From: Mycobacterium sp. ACS4331
GTDB taxonomy: Bacteria; Actinomycetota; Actinomycetes; Mycobacteriales; Mycobacteriaceae
Assembly (NCBI RefSeq): GCF_001667265.1
Contig: NZ_LZHW01000054.1
Span: forward strand, 1-64,000
DNA: 64,000 nt
Direction of reading: 5' to 3'
Shown here: piece after piece, positions 7,899 through 17,010 of the stretch
Layout: each line of letters starts with the position of its first letter
Position numbering within the stretch: position 1 is the first letter of the stretch
Program-made: the position numbers and the translations under genes
Notes under the pieces: generated by a model
Database searches by the model: none
Told to the model about the DNA's origin: nothing
Seen by the model: only the letters and a program-made list of their open reading frames with translations

Positions 7899-9890
7899 CT
7901 ACACGGGCACCTTCAGTGCGACAGCCAGATCCCCGACGTCCGTGACGGGCAGATCGCACACCGTGCCGCGGCACACATAAGCCGCGTCCGCGCCGTCGAC
8001 GCGATCACGGCTGATCAGCAGCGGCGAGGAGTCGACGGCTCCCCCGACGACGACGGTGCCGCCCGGCGCCAGCCTGCGGGCCTGGGCGAGCAACGCCGAG
8101 TCGGGGCCGTCACAGGCCACCGCAATCTGCAGGGGGCCACGCACCGCGGCTTCGGCCACCGCCAGCCAGTGCCCGGCTGACCGGGCCGCGCGCGCCAGCA
8201 CCGGGGTGTGCGCGAGCAGGGTCTGTGCGGCCGCCTCGGCATATGTCGAGGCCCGGTCGACATCGACGAGATGCGCTGCGGTCAAGAGGGCCTCGGCGAT
8301 CGTGGACGCTCCCGACGGAGTGGCGCCGTCGATCGGGTCGGCCGGGCGAACCATCAACTGCTCGGCGTCGTCGGCCGTGTCGAACCAGCGACCCGGCCGG
8401 GCCGGATCGGTGAAGTGCGCCAGCGCGGTGTCGATCAGCGCGGTGGCCGCCGTGACCCATTCGGCCGCACCGGTCAATTGATGCAGCGTCAGCAGGCCGG
8501 TGGCCAGGGTGGCGTAGTCCTCGAGGATGGCGGCACTGTCGCCGACCCGGCCACCGAGGCTGGCCCGGCGCAATCTTCCGTCGACCACATGGAGGTCCAA
8601 CAGTGCACGCGCACAACGGATTGCGGCATCCAGGAGATCAGGTCGCTCCAATGCCACGCTGGCCTCGCCGAGGGCGGTGATCGCCAGGCCGTTCCACGTC
8701 GCGATCACCTTGTCGTCGCGGCCGGGCTGAATCCGCTGCGCCCGCTCGGACAGCAGGGCGGCGCTGACCCGGCGCAACCGCTCTGGGTCATCCGGATCGG
8801 ACAGCAGTTGCAGCACCGAAGTGCCGTGCTCGAACGTGCCAGCAGCGGTGACTTCGAAAACCTCTGCGGCCCAGAGTCCGTCGTCATCGCCGAGAACGTC
8901 GCGCAGCTGCTCCGGCGTCCACACATACGTGGAACCCTCGACGCCGTCGGCGTCGGCGTCCAGCGATGAGATGAACATGTCGCCTGCCGACAGGTCACGC
9001 AGCAGGAAGTCGGCGGTCTGCCCCGTCACCCGCACGGCCAACGGGTCGCCGGTACGCCGTGCCCAGTGCGCGTACGCCCGCAGCAGCAGCGCGTTGTCGT
9101 ACAGCATCTTCTCGAAATGCGGTACCACCCAGTCGTTGTCGACGCTGTAGCGGGCGAAGCCCCCGGCCAACTGGTCGTAGATGCCCCCACGTGCCATCGC
9201 CGAACCCGTGCGCGCCACCGCCGCCAGCACCTCGGTGGATCCGGTGCGCTCGTAGTTGCGCAGCAGCCCCTCCAGCAGGGCCGAAGGCGGAAACTTGGGC
9301 GCGCCGCCGAAGCCGCCCCGGACGGTGTCCTCCTCGCGCAGCACCACAGCCACGGCGTGGTCGCACAGCTCGGCCGAGACGGGCACCCCGCCGTCGGGCA
9401 GGCCGGAGGCCATCCTGCGCAACTCAGCGGTGATGTGGTCCGAGGCCTGTTCGACTTCGTCACGCCTGCCCCGCCAGGTGTCCTCGACGGCCGCGAGGAG
9501 CTGCAGGAACTGGGGCTTGGGGTAGTACGTCCCGCAGAAGAAGGGACGCCCATCCGGCGTCAGGAAACACGTCATCGGCCAACCGCCCTGACCGGTCAGC
9601 GCGACGGTCGCGTTCATGTAGACCGCATCCAGATCCGGGCGTTCCTCACGGTCCACCTTGATGCACACGAATCCGGCGTTCATCGCCGCCGCAACCTCGT
9701 CGTCCTCGAACGACTCATGCGCCATCACGTGACACCAATGGCAGGCCGCGTACCCGATCGACAACAGGATCGGGACATCGCGGCGCGCGGCCTCGGCCAA
9801 CGCCTCCGGCGTCCACTCCCACCAGTGCACCGGATTGTCCGCGTGCTGGCGCAGGTAGGGGCTCGTGGCCTCACCCAGACGGTTGACCAC
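7899..9890 (-). CDS. YyaL/spermatogenesis-associated thioredoxin-domain protein (DUF255)
   Basis: A 663-residue protein corresponding to Rv1084. It has an N-terminal thioredoxin-like domain (about 1-165) with the motif YAACHWCHVMAHESF, where the CxxC is C50-H-W-C53, and a long C-terminal alpha/alpha six-barrel resembling N-acylglucosamine epimerases. The family function is not settled. The GTG at 9890 was selected because it opens the conserved start [18 protein letters not shown] and has GGGAG just upstream; the longer frame to 9950 runs into the previous gene. It overlaps the small gene before it by 20 bp, so translation is probably coupled. The neighbour mca suggests thiol redox work, which is inference. 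Confidence 0.87.
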   Translation of the reverse strand: MVNRLGEATSPYLRQHADNPVHWWEWTPEALAEAARRDVPILLSIGYAACHWCHVMAHESFEDDEVAAAMNAGFVCIKVDREERPDLDAVYMNATVALTGQGGWPMTCFLTPDGRPFFCGTYYPKPQFLQLLAAVEDTWRGRRDEVEQASDHITAELRRMASGLPDGGVPVSAELCDHAVAVVLREEDTVRGGFGGAPKFPPSALLEGLLRNYERTGSTEVLAAVARTGSAMARGGIYDQLAGGFARYSVDNDWVVPHFEKMLYDNALLLRAYAHWARRTGDPLAVRVTGQTADFLLRDLSAGDMFISSLDADADGVEGSTYVWTPEQLRDVLGDDDGLWAAEVFEVTAAGTFEHGTSVLQLLSDPDDPERLRRVSAALLSERAQRIQPGRDDKVIATWNGLAITALGEASVALERPDLLDAAIRCARALLDLHVVDGRLRRASLGGRVGDSAAILEDYATLATGLLTLHQLTGAAEWVTAATALIDTALAHFTDPARPGRWFDTADDAEQLMVRPADPIDGATPSGASTIAEALLTAAHLVDVDRASTYAEAAAQTLLAHTPVLARAARSAGHWLAVAEAAVRGPLQIAVACDGPDSALLAQARRLAPGGTVVVGGAVDSSPLLISRDRVDGADAAYVCRGTVCDLPVTDVGDLAVALKVPV

Positions 9891-10164
9891 CGGTCTCCCG
9901 TGAAGTCGAGGTGGGGTTCGGATCGTCGGGTCCGACGGTGGTGCCCTCATCGACCGCCTGGTCGGGTTCGGGATGCTCCGGGTCGAACGATTCCGGCAGG
10001 TTCTTCAGGTGCCGGTTCATCGACCACACCAGCCCGAAGGTGCCGACCAGCAGGAGCACCACGATCAGCAGGCCGACGGGGCTGGCCTTGCCGAAGTCCG
10101 GGCCGGTGTTGCGCGGCCCCTCCTCGGCGAGCACGGTCAATCCGACAAGCAGCAGTTCGTTCAT
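9871..10164 (-). CDS. small single-span membrane protein (Rv1083-like)
   Basis: A 97-residue protein with one membrane helix (about residues 27-48) and an acidic, Pro-rich C-terminal tail ([12 protein letters not shown]). Position and size match Rv1083, a conserved mycobacterial protein of unknown role that always lies next to mca. Its ATG overlaps the mca stop codon (ATGA at 10161-10164) and its end overlaps the start of the YyaL gene, so it is translationally coupled on both sides. Confidence 0.8.
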   Translation of the reverse strand: MNELLLVGLTVLAEEGPRNTGPDFGKASPVGLLIVVLLLVGTFGLVWSMNRHLKNLPESFDPEHPEPDQAVDEGTTVGPDDPNPTSTSRETGGQPSG

Positions 10165-11027
10165 CGTTCGATTCCCGCGAAGAGGTCTGTTTCGGGCAAC
10201 GACACCGGCACCCGGGAGCGTGCCAGTTCGAACTCCTCGGTGGGCCACAACCGCTGCTGCCACTCGATCGGCGCGGTGAAGAAGTCGCCGGTGGGATCGA
10301 TCTGCGTGGCATGGGCCCGCAGCGCGTCGTCACGTCGCTCGAAATACGCCGAGCACTCCACCCGGGTCGTCACGCGGTCCGCGAAGATGTCATGGTCGGG
10401 ATCCCAATTCTGCAGCCATTTCTCGAATGGTCCGGTGCGACCGTGCTTGGCGAACTCGTCCTGCAGCATCTGCATCCGCTGCCGCAGGAATCCGTGGTTG
10501 TAGTACAGCTTCGACACGGCCCACGGACGCCCCGCGTCCGGGAAGCGCCGGTGGTCGGCGGCCGCCTCGTAGGCCGCGACCGACACCTCATGGCATCGAA
10601 TGTGATCGGGATGGGGGTAGCCGCCGTTCTCGTCGTAGGTCGTCATCACGTGCGGACGGAACTCCCTGATGAGCCGCACCAGACGCTCGACCGGTTCGTC
10701 GAGCGGGACCAGCGCGAAGCATCCCTCGGGCAGCGGCGGCGGCGGGTCACCCTCGGGAAGGCCCGAGTCCACGAACCCCAGCCAGGTGTGCTCCACACCC
10801 AGGATCTCGGCCGCCCTGGCCATCTCGTCGCGACGGATCTCGGCGATGCGACCGTGCACGTCAGGCAGGTCCATGGCGGGATTGAGAATGCTCCCGCGCT
10901 CCCCGCCCGTCAGCGACACGACCATCACGCGGTGCCCCTCGTCGACATAACGGGCAGTCGTCGCCGCACCCTTGCTGGACTCGTCGTCCGGGTGGGCGTG
11001 CACCGCCATCAGCCGCAGTTGGGTCAC
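10161..11027 (-). CDS. mca: mycothiol S-conjugate amidase
   Basis: Zinc amidase that cleaves mycothiol S-conjugates of toxins and drugs to GlcN-Ins and a mercapturic acid for export. The 288-residue length is identical to Rv1082. The LmbE-family zinc motif HAHPDDE is at residues 10-16 and the third-ligand region [10 protein letters not shown] is intact. The GTG at 11027 gives the conserved start ([16 protein letters not shown]). It heads a four-gene minus-strand run with the small membrane protein, YyaL and the isomerase, and is divergent from the DUF4307 gene. Mycothiol is confined to actinobacteria, which supports the organism call. Confidence 0.95.
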   Translation of the reverse strand: MTQLRLMAVHAHPDDESSKGAATTARYVDEGHRVMVVSLTGGERGSILNPAMDLPDVHGRIAEIRRDEMARAAEILGVEHTWLGFVDSGLPEGDPPPPLPEGCFALVPLDEPVERLVRLIREFRPHVMTTYDENGGYPHPDHIRCHEVSVAAYEAAADHRRFPDAGRPWAVSKLYYNHGFLRQRMQMLQDEFAKHGRTGPFEKWLQNWDPDHDIFADRVTTRVECSAYFERRDDALRAHATQIDPTGDFFTAPIEWQQRLWPTEEFELARSRVPVSLPETDLFAGIER

Positions 11028-11164
11028 CGTGCGCCTTCGCTCGCTCGTAGTCGTCGTCGCCCCGTGCGGGGCAGGCCTTATTCTCAAGTACCCGCCGCAA
11101 TCTTTTCATCCCGACGAATGTGGCCCCACACCCGATCCCCCACCAGAGACGCGCACCACACACT

Positions 11165-11617
11165 ATGACCGACACCTCCAACACCGACGCCACGCCGGCG
11201 CGACCCGAGTCCCGCTACGGGAAACCGCAGCGCGGGCCCAGCCGCATGGTCATCGCCGCGCTGACGGTGCTGGTCATCGCGATCGGGATCGTGGTCGCGA
11301 CCGTCGCCTATCAGCGCTGGGGCAGCGGGGACGTCAAGGGGGAGCTCGCCAGTTATCGCCTGATCGACGATCAGACCGTGGAGGTGACGGTCAGCGTGAC
11401 GCGTGCCGACCCGTCGCAACCCGTCGTGTGCATCGTGCGCGGGCGGTCCAAGGACGGCAGCGAAACGGGCAGGCGCGAGCTTCTCGTTCCCCCGTCCACC
11501 GAGTCGACGGTGCAGGTGACGGGCCTGGTCAAGACCTCGAAGCCACCCGTGGTCGGTGACGTCTACGGGTGCGGCGCCGATGTGCCCGGCTACCTCGTGG
11601 AGGAACCCCGCGGGTGA
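11165..11617 (+). CDS. DUF4307 membrane-anchored protein
   Basis: A 150-residue protein with a short polar N-terminus, one membrane helix (about 28-50: [20 protein letters not shown]) and an extracytoplasmic beta-rich domain with two cysteines (VVCIVR, DVYGCGA). It matches Rv1081c in position and size. Function unknown. The ATG at 11165 was chosen over one 45 bp upstream that would add basic, unconserved residues. It is followed by the greA leader, so it may be in the same transcription unit as greA or separate. Confidence 0.8.
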   Translation: MTDTSNTDATPARPESRYGKPQRGPSRMVIAALTVLVIAIGIVVATVAYQRWGSGDVKGELASYRLIDDQTVEVTVSVTRADPSQPVVCIVRGRSKDGSETGRRELLVPPSTESTVQVTGLVKTSKPPVVGDVYGCGADVPGYLVEEPRG

Positions 11618-11672
11618 CCGTCAGGCCAACCCAGGGGTGCACAATCATGACGGCCGGTTAACGATCCAGTGG

Positions 11673-11678
11673 TATGAT
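11673..11678 (+). promoter_or_regulatory. extended -10 promoter for greA
   Basis: TATGAT preceded by TGG gives an extended -10 element. It would make a greA transcript with a leader of roughly 165 nt. No obvious -35 is needed for this class. The leader (about 11685-11849) contains no gene that I can support. Confidence 0.45.
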
Positions 11679-11849
11679 TCACACATACACGGTTCCTGCT
11701 GGGGCCGTGTATTGCTTCTTAGCGCGAAACGCCGCGGCACCGAGATGCAATACGACGCGGACTCCGCGTGCCCCGGCAGCAGCCCCACAGGCCCAGACTG
11801 CCGAGCGCAGATCACAGCGCAAGCCGAACAACGAGGGAGCGCGAACGAC

Positions 11850-12344
11850 ATGACTGACACCCAGGTGACCTGGCTGACCCAGGAGTCCTATGACCGGCTC
11901 AAGGCCGAACTGGACCAACTGATTGCCAACCGTCCCGTCATCGCCGCGGAGATCAACGACCGCCGCGAGGAGGGCGACCTGCGGGAGAACGGTGGCTACC
12001 ACGCCGCGCGCGAGGAGCAGGGGCAGCAGGAGGCCCGTATCCGTCAACTGCAGGAGCTGCTGAACAACGCCAAGGTGGGCGAGGCCCCCAAGCAGTCCGG
12101 TGTGGCACTGCCCGGTTCGGTGGTGACGGTCTACTACGACGGTGACAAGTCGGACACCGAGACGTTCCTCATCGGCACCCGCGAGCAGGGCGTCAACGGC
12201 GGCAACCTCGAGGTCTACTCCCCCAACTCTCCGCTGGGCGGCGCACTGCTCGACGCGAAGGTGGGCGACACCCGCAGCTACACGGTCCCCAACGGCAGCA
12301 CCGTTGAGGTGACCCTGGTCTCGGCCGAGCCCTACCAGGGCTGA
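11850..12344 (+). CDS. greA: transcription elongation factor GreA
   Basis: RNA polymerase secondary-channel factor that stimulates cleavage of backtracked transcripts. At 164 residues it has the N-terminal coiled coil with the acidic tip ([24 protein letters not shown], where the D-x-x-E acidic pair holds the catalytic metal) and the C-terminal FKBP-like globular domain from about residue 85. The ATG at 11850 is preceded by GAGGGAGCG. It corresponds to Rv1080c and is convergent with metB across a strong hairpin. Confidence 0.95.
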   Translation: MTDTQVTWLTQESYDRLKAELDQLIANRPVIAAEINDRREEGDLRENGGYHAAREEQGQQEARIRQLQELLNNAKVGEAPKQSGVALPGSVVTVYYDGDKSDTETFLIGTREQGVNGGNLEVYSPNSPLGGALLDAKVGDTRSYTVPNGSTVEVTLVSAEPYQG

Positions 12345-12363
12345 CGTCGTCTCCTGGCTCTTC

Positions 12364-12410
12364 ACAACTGCGCGGATCTGTCTGGAACTCAGACGGATCC
12401 GCGCAGTTGT
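12364..12410. terminator. bidirectional terminator between greA and metB
   Basis: ACAACTGCGCGGATC pairs perfectly with its complement and the stem continues through GTCTG/CAGAC to a five-base loop (about 21 bp in total). It lies 19 bp after greA and 7 bp after metB on the opposite strand. Confidence 0.75.
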
Positions 12411-12417
12411 CTTCTGG

Positions 12418-13593
12418 TCAGGACTCCAGCGCCTGCTGCAGATCGCCGATGAGGTCGGTGACGTCCTCGATGCCCACCGACAGCCGCACCAGATCCGCAG
12501 GCACCTCCAACTGCGAACCCGCGGTCGACGCGTGCGTCATGGCGCCGGGATGCTCGATCAACGACTCCACGCCGCCCAAAGATTCAGCGAGAATGAAAAT
12601 GTCGGTCTTCGAGCACAATTGGCGCGCAGCCTCGATTCCGCCCCGCATGCGGACCGAGATCATGCCGCCGAATCCGCTCATCTGACGGGCGGCGACGTCA
12701 TGGCCCGGGTGGTGCGGCAGGCCCGGGTACAGAACCTGACTCACGGCCGGATGGCCGTCGAGGAACTCGGCCACGGCGGCCGCGTTCTCCGAATGCCGCT
12801 GCATCCGGACCACCAGGGTTTTGAGCCCGCGCATGGTCAGATACGCGTCGAACGGACCCGGCACGGCGCCGGCGCCGTTCTGCAGGAACGCGAACGCGGT
12901 GTCGAGTTCCTCGTCATCGGTCACCAGCGCGCCGCCCACCACATCGGAGTGCCCGCCGATGTACTTCGTGGTCGAGTGCAGGACGATGTCGGCGCCCAGC
13001 GACAACGGCTGCTGCAGTGCGGGTGAGGCAAAGGTGTTGTCCACCAACACCTTGACCCCGCGCTCGGTGCCGATCGCCGAAATCGCCTCGATGTCCGCGA
13101 TGGACAGCAGCGGGTTGGTCGGCGTCTCGACCCAGATCAACCTGGTGTTGTCCGTCAGCGCGGCCCGCACCGCGTCGACGTCCGACAGCGCCACCGGGGT
13201 GTGGGTCACGCCCCACTGACTGAACACCTTGTCGATGAGGCGGAAGGTCCCGCCGTAGGCATCGTCGGGGATCACGATGTGGTCGCCGGGGCGCAGCAGC
13301 GCGCGCAGTGCGCAGTCGGTTGCGGCCATGCCCGATCCGAACGCGCGCCCGAATGTTCCGCCCTCGACGGCGGCCAGCGACGCCTCCAGGGCAGCGCGGG
13401 TGGGGTTTCCGGTCCGGGCGTACTCGAAGCCGCCGCGCAGGCCGCCCACGCCGTCCTGGGCGAACGTCGAGCTGGCGTAGATCGGGGCGTTGACCGCGCC
13501 GGTTGCGGGATCGGGTCGGTAACCGGCATGGATCGCGCGGGTGGCCAGACCCTGCCAGGAGTGCGCATCGGCACGGCTTCGTTGCTCGCTCAT
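12418..13593 (-). CDS. metB: cystathionine gamma-synthase
   Basis: PLP enzyme that joins O-succinyl- or O-acetylhomoserine with cysteine to give cystathionine in methionine synthesis; it can also eliminate. The 391-residue product has the PLP lysine in HSTTKYIGGH (K210), the family block YSRTGNPT-like EYARTGNPTR and the late motif SLGGVESL. The ATG at 13593 was preferred over one two codons earlier. It corresponds to Rv1079, and together with cbs nearby it makes a transsulfuration locus. The gene directly follows the RDD protein on the same strand with a 9-bp gap. Confidence 0.93.
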   Translation of the reverse strand: MSEQRSRADAHSWQGLATRAIHAGYRPDPATGAVNAPIYASSTFAQDGVGGLRGGFEYARTGNPTRAALEASLAAVEGGTFGRAFGSGMAATDCALRALLRPGDHIVIPDDAYGGTFRLIDKVFSQWGVTHTPVALSDVDAVRAALTDNTRLIWVETPTNPLLSIADIEAISAIGTERGVKVLVDNTFASPALQQPLSLGADIVLHSTTKYIGGHSDVVGGALVTDDEELDTAFAFLQNGAGAVPGPFDAYLTMRGLKTLVVRMQRHSENAAAVAEFLDGHPAVSQVLYPGLPHHPGHDVAARQMSGFGGMISVRMRGGIEAARQLCSKTDIFILAESLGGVESLIEHPGAMTHASTAGSQLEVPADLVRLSVGIEDVTDLIGDLQQALES

Positions 13594-13602
13594 TCGCAAA
13601 GC

Positions 13603-14247
13603 CTATCGGGCCGGCAGACCCGCCCTCTGCACCACGAAGTCCTTGGCCAGCTGGTCATGCCAGCCCTTGAGCCGGCCGGTGCCGTCGAACAGCGGAGACA
13701 GATAGATGACCAGCGCCGCGATCGGCAGCACCCAGTTCGCGAGGGCTGGGAACAGCACGCGCAGCAGCGATCTGCCGAGTCCGATCGGTTGCGCGCTGAC
13801 CTCGTCCACGACGACGATGCTCATCGCCATCTTCCCGGGCGTCGCGCCCCGGTATGCGATGAACAGCCACTCGTAGAGGACGCCGAGCACGAATGCGAAG
13901 GCGATCGACAGCAGCAGCATCGCGATCCCGCCCGCCGTCGGTTCACGGGATGTGGCTCCCCACGCATCGACGGTGTCGTGCGAGCTGGCGATCAGCGCCG
14001 CCACGCCGGCTCCGACGATCACGGCGATGGCCAGCACGGTGATGACGCCGTCGATGAGTCTGGCCGCGAACCGCTGCCCGAACGATGCGACCGGCACGGT
14101 GCCCACCCCCGGAAAGAACACCACTCCGCGCGGCGGAGGCGGGTATCCGTAAGGCTGCTGACCGTACGACGGGTAGCCATAGGCCGCTGCCGCTCCGTAT
14201 CCGGGCGGTGGCGGGGAGTTGTAGGGCCACGGCGGGGGCTGCGTCAC
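13603..14247 (-). CDS. RDD-family membrane protein, proline-rich antigen (Pra)-like
   Basis: A 214-residue protein with a Pro/Tyr/Gly-rich cytoplasmic N-terminus (about 1-40) followed by an RDD domain: FAARLIDGVIT near residue 60, then three to four membrane helices, ending in a basic tail. It occupies the place of Rv1078 (pra, 36-kDa proline-rich antigen), between cbs and metB. Transport or stress roles have been proposed for RDD proteins, but nothing here fixes a substrate. It is probably co-transcribed with metB. Confidence 0.82.
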   Translation of the reverse strand: MTQPPPWPYNSPPPPGYGAAAAYGYPSYGQQPYGYPPPPRGVVFFPGVGTVPVASFGQRFAARLIDGVITVLAIAVIVGAGVAALIASSHDTVDAWGATSREPTAGGIAMLLLSIAFAFVLGVLYEWLFIAYRGATPGKMAMSIVVVDEVSAQPIGLGRSLLRVLFPALANWVLPIAALVIYLSPLFDGTGRLKGWHDQLAKDFVVQRAGLPAR

Positions 14248-14424
14248 GACAACGTCCTCTCTCGCGAAAGACCGGCACGCACACCGTACCCGCGGTCGCT
14301 CGCCGACCTCGGATCGACGTGAATTCGGTTCGGAGTGAAGCGATTCTTGAGCGCCATTCCCAATGACGTCGAGTCGTCAAACGAATGGTGCGAGCTTCAA
14401 AGTCAGCCTGCCCACCGAATGGCT

Positions 14425-14465
14425 CAACAAAACGATTGGGGCGGCACCGAAGTGCCGCCCCAATC
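14425..14465 (-). terminator. intrinsic terminator, minus strand
   Basis: A 14-bp perfect stem (GATTGGGGCGGCAC) closed by a TTCG tetraloop on the minus strand, followed by GTTTTGTTG. It lies 16 bp beyond the stop of the proline-rich membrane protein gene and is the best-looking intrinsic terminator in the window. The remainder of 14248-14424 shows no gene. Confidence 0.75.
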
Positions 14466-14480
14466 ATCACCACTTCCGTC

Positions 14481-15461
14481 TCAGGGGGTGGCTGGCGCGA
14501 CGTCCGCGCCACTGAGCTTGCGGAACGCGTAGATCTCGAACAGCAGCGCCAGCGGAGCCGCCACCAGAAGACCGACACCGCACAGCAGGAGACCGACCAG
14601 AACGATCACGAAGCTCACCAACCACACCAGGAATGCCTGCCCGAAGTTGTTCTTCACCAGGTTGAAGCTCGCCTTGATGGCGTCGACCGGCGTCAGATTG
14701 CGGTCCAGCAGGGCGACGGTCGAGAAGAACAGGAACAGGCTGGCGATCAGGCCCGGCAGGAAGCACAGCGCGAAGCCGATGCCCGTGATGAGTCCGACGA
14801 TCAGGCCCAGCACGATGTAGGCGCCGATTCGGCGCGGCTTGAAGAACGACCCGAAGGTCACCGGCACACCGTTGGCGATGTCCAGGGCCCCGCCGATGTA
14901 GGCCGAGCCGATCGCGGCGGCCACCACGGTGACCACCAGATAACCGAGGATCAGCACGAACACGCCGGCCGGGCTGTACTCGACGCCGGTCGCGAACATG
15001 AAGCCGGAGTCGAATTCGTCATAGGAGGTCACCCGGTCCGGCGACACCGCCGTGGCGACGGCCTGGAAGATGCTTGAGATCAGGCTCACCGCGACCGTGA
15101 GCACCAGTGTTGCGACGATCAGCGGGCCGGCGTTCTTGCTGAACTTGTTCCACGCCCAACTGAACGCATCACCGACGCTGAACGCAGTCCCCGGTCCGCC
15201 GTAGCCGACCGGTGGCGGCGGGGCGTATCCGCCCTGCGCGGGCGGAGGCGGCGGGTAGCCGCCCTGCGGAGGCGGCGGGTAGCCACCCTGCGGAGGCGAC
15301 GGGTAACCACCCTGCGGAGGCGACGGGTAGCCACCCTGCGGAGGCGGTGGGTAGCCACCCTGCGGGGGCGGCGGGAACGCTGCGGGCCCACCCGGCGGAG
15401 GCGGCGGGTAGTCCCCGGGCGGCGGAGTACTGCCGGACGGCGGTGGCGGGTTCTCGGTCAT
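14481..15461 (-). CDS. membrane protein with PPPPQGGYP repeats
   Basis: A 326-residue protein in two parts. Residues 1-90 are almost entirely Pro, Gly, Tyr and Gln, with about five tandem PPPPQGGY-type units. Residues 90-320 form a polytopic domain with five or six membrane helices, similar in layout to DUF975/glycerophosphoryl-diester-phosphodiesterase membrane domains. Function unknown. The proline-rich tail resembles that of the neighbouring Pra-like protein, which suggests they share a partner. The gene lies 109 bp after cbs on the same strand and ends in a clear terminator. Confidence 0.8.
   Translation of the reverse strand: MTENPPPPSGSTPPPGDYPPPPPGGPAAFPPPPQGGYPPPPQGGYPSPPQGGYPSPPQGGYPPPPQGGYPPPPPAQGGYAPPPPVGYGGPGTAFSVGDAFSWAWNKFSKNAGPLIVATLVLTVAVSLISSIFQAVATAVSPDRVTSYDEFDSGFMFATGVEYSPAGVFVLILGYLVVTVVAAAIGSAYIGGALDIANGVPVTFGSFFKPRRIGAYIVLGLIVGLITGIGFALCFLPGLIASLFLFFSTVALLDRNLTPVDAIKASFNLVKNNFGQAFLVWLVSFVIVLVGLLLCGVGLLVAAPLALLFEIYAFRKLSGADVAPATP
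15236..15380. repeat. 24-bp tandem repeats in a proline-rich gene
   Basis: The unit encoding PPPPQGGY, on the plus strand GTAGCCACCCTGCGGAGGCG with single-base variants, recurs about five times in a row. Such arrays change copy number by slippage, so strain-to-strain length variation is likely. Confidence 0.7.
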
Positions 15462-15570
15462 GTTCGCCTTCTACGGTGGAATGCTGCTGATTGCGCGGCG
15501 AACACTACCGGAGATGCATAACAAAACGGTGAAATACGCCCACCGAGATCTGTCCGCGGATTTCGCCGGA

Positions 15571-16965
15571 TCAGCGGTGCGTATTACCTTCCGACAGGAA
15601 TCCCAACAGGTCGCTGCGGGTGATGACACCGACCGGTTTTCCGTCCTCGACCACCATCACGGCATCGCATTCACGCAGTGCCTTGGCTGCCGAACTCGCC
15701 GGCTCCCCAGCACCGATCAACGGCATCGCCGGGCTCATGTGCTGAGACACCGCATCCGCGAGGTGGGCGCGCCCCTCGAAGACGGCCGAGAGCAGTTCGC
15801 GCTCGGATACGCTGCCGGCCACCTCACCTGCCATGACCGGTGGCTCGGCACCGACCACGGGCATCTGCGAGACGCCGTACTCCTGCAGGATTCCGATCGC
15901 ATCACGGATCGTCTCGGACGGATGGGTGTGCACCAGGTCAGGCAGTGACCCGGACTTGCCGCGCAGCACGTCTCCGACCGTCGGCTCGCTGGTCGACCCG
16001 TCGAGCCGGCTCCGCAGGAATCCGTAGGACGACATCCACGAGTCGTTGAAGATCTTCGACAGGTAGCCGCGCCCACCGTCCGGCAGCAGCACCACCACCA
16101 ACGCATCCGGCCCGGCCTTGACCGCCACCTCGATGGCCGCCACGACCGCCATCCCGCACGATCCCCCGACCAGCAGACCCTCTTCACGGGCCAGCCGGCG
16201 AGTCATCTCGAACGAATCGGCGTCGGACACCGCGATGATCTCGTCGGGGATGCTCGGGTCGTAGGCGCTGGGCCAGAAGTCCTCGCCGACGCCCTCGACC
16301 AGGTAGGGCCGCCCGGTCCCGCCGGAGTACACCGAGCCCTCGGGGTCGGCGCCGATCACCTTGACCGCGCCGTTGGAGACCTCCTTGAGGTAACGCCCCG
16401 CACCGGTGATGGTGCCGCCCGTGCCGACGCCGGCGACGAAGTGCGTCACCTTGCCGTCGGTGTCCGCCCAGATCTCGGGCCCCGTTGTCTCATAATGACT
16501 TTCGGGCCCGTTCGGGTTGGAGTACTGATCGGGTTTCCAGGCGCCCTCGATCTCGGTGACGAGTCGGTTGGAGACGCTGTAGTAGCTGTCGGGATGGTCC
16601 GGCGGCACCGCCGTCGGGCACACGACCACCTCGGCGCCATAGGCGCGAAGCACGTTGCGCTTGTCCTCGCTGACCTTGTCGGGGCAGACGAAGATGCAGT
16701 GGTAGCCACGCTGCTGCGCGACGAGCGCCAGGCCCACCCCGGTGTTGCCCGACGTCGGCTCGACGATCGTGCCGCCGGGTTTGAGTTCTCCGCTGGCTTC
16801 GGCGGCGTCGATCATCTTGACCGCGATCCGGTCCTTCGAGCTGCCGCCGGGATTGAGGTATTCGATCTTGGCCACCACGGTGCCGACCCCTTCGGGCACG
16901 ACCGAGTTCAGTCGAACCAGAGGAGTGTTGCCGATGAGGTCACTGATGTGCCGGGCGATCCGCAT
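15571..16965 (-). CDS. cbs: cystathionine beta-synthase
   Basis: PLP enzyme that condenses serine and homocysteine to cystathionine. The 464-residue length equals Rv1077. The PLP lysine lies in GGSSKDRIAVK (K44), the substrate loop is SGNTGVG and the phosphate loop GTGGTITG. The C-terminal third carries two CBS domains (from about residue 335), which in this family bind adenosyl ligands. With metB it allows exchange between cysteine and methionine. It lies 45 bp after lipU on the same strand. Confidence 0.94.
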   Translation of the reverse strand: MRIARHISDLIGNTPLVRLNSVVPEGVGTVVAKIEYLNPGGSSKDRIAVKMIDAAEASGELKPGGTIVEPTSGNTGVGLALVAQQRGYHCIFVCPDKVSEDKRNVLRAYGAEVVVCPTAVPPDHPDSYYSVSNRLVTEIEGAWKPDQYSNPNGPESHYETTGPEIWADTDGKVTHFVAGVGTGGTITGAGRYLKEVSNGAVKVIGADPEGSVYSGGTGRPYLVEGVGEDFWPSAYDPSIPDEIIAVSDADSFEMTRRLAREEGLLVGGSCGMAVVAAIEVAVKAGPDALVVVLLPDGGRGYLSKIFNDSWMSSYGFLRSRLDGSTSEPTVGDVLRGKSGSLPDLVHTHPSETIRDAIGILQEYGVSQMPVVGAEPPVMAGEVAGSVSERELLSAVFEGRAHLADAVSQHMSPAMPLIGAGEPASSAAKALRECDAVMVVEDGKPVGVITRSDLLGFLSEGNTHR

Positions 16966-17010
16966 ACCTCTATCTTGGCCCAGTCGGTGCGGAAGGTCAG
17001 CAGCGGTGGG

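Noticed and set aside
15236..15380. CRISPR array
   Set aside because: The repeats are contiguous, lack spacers and encode an in-frame protein repeat.
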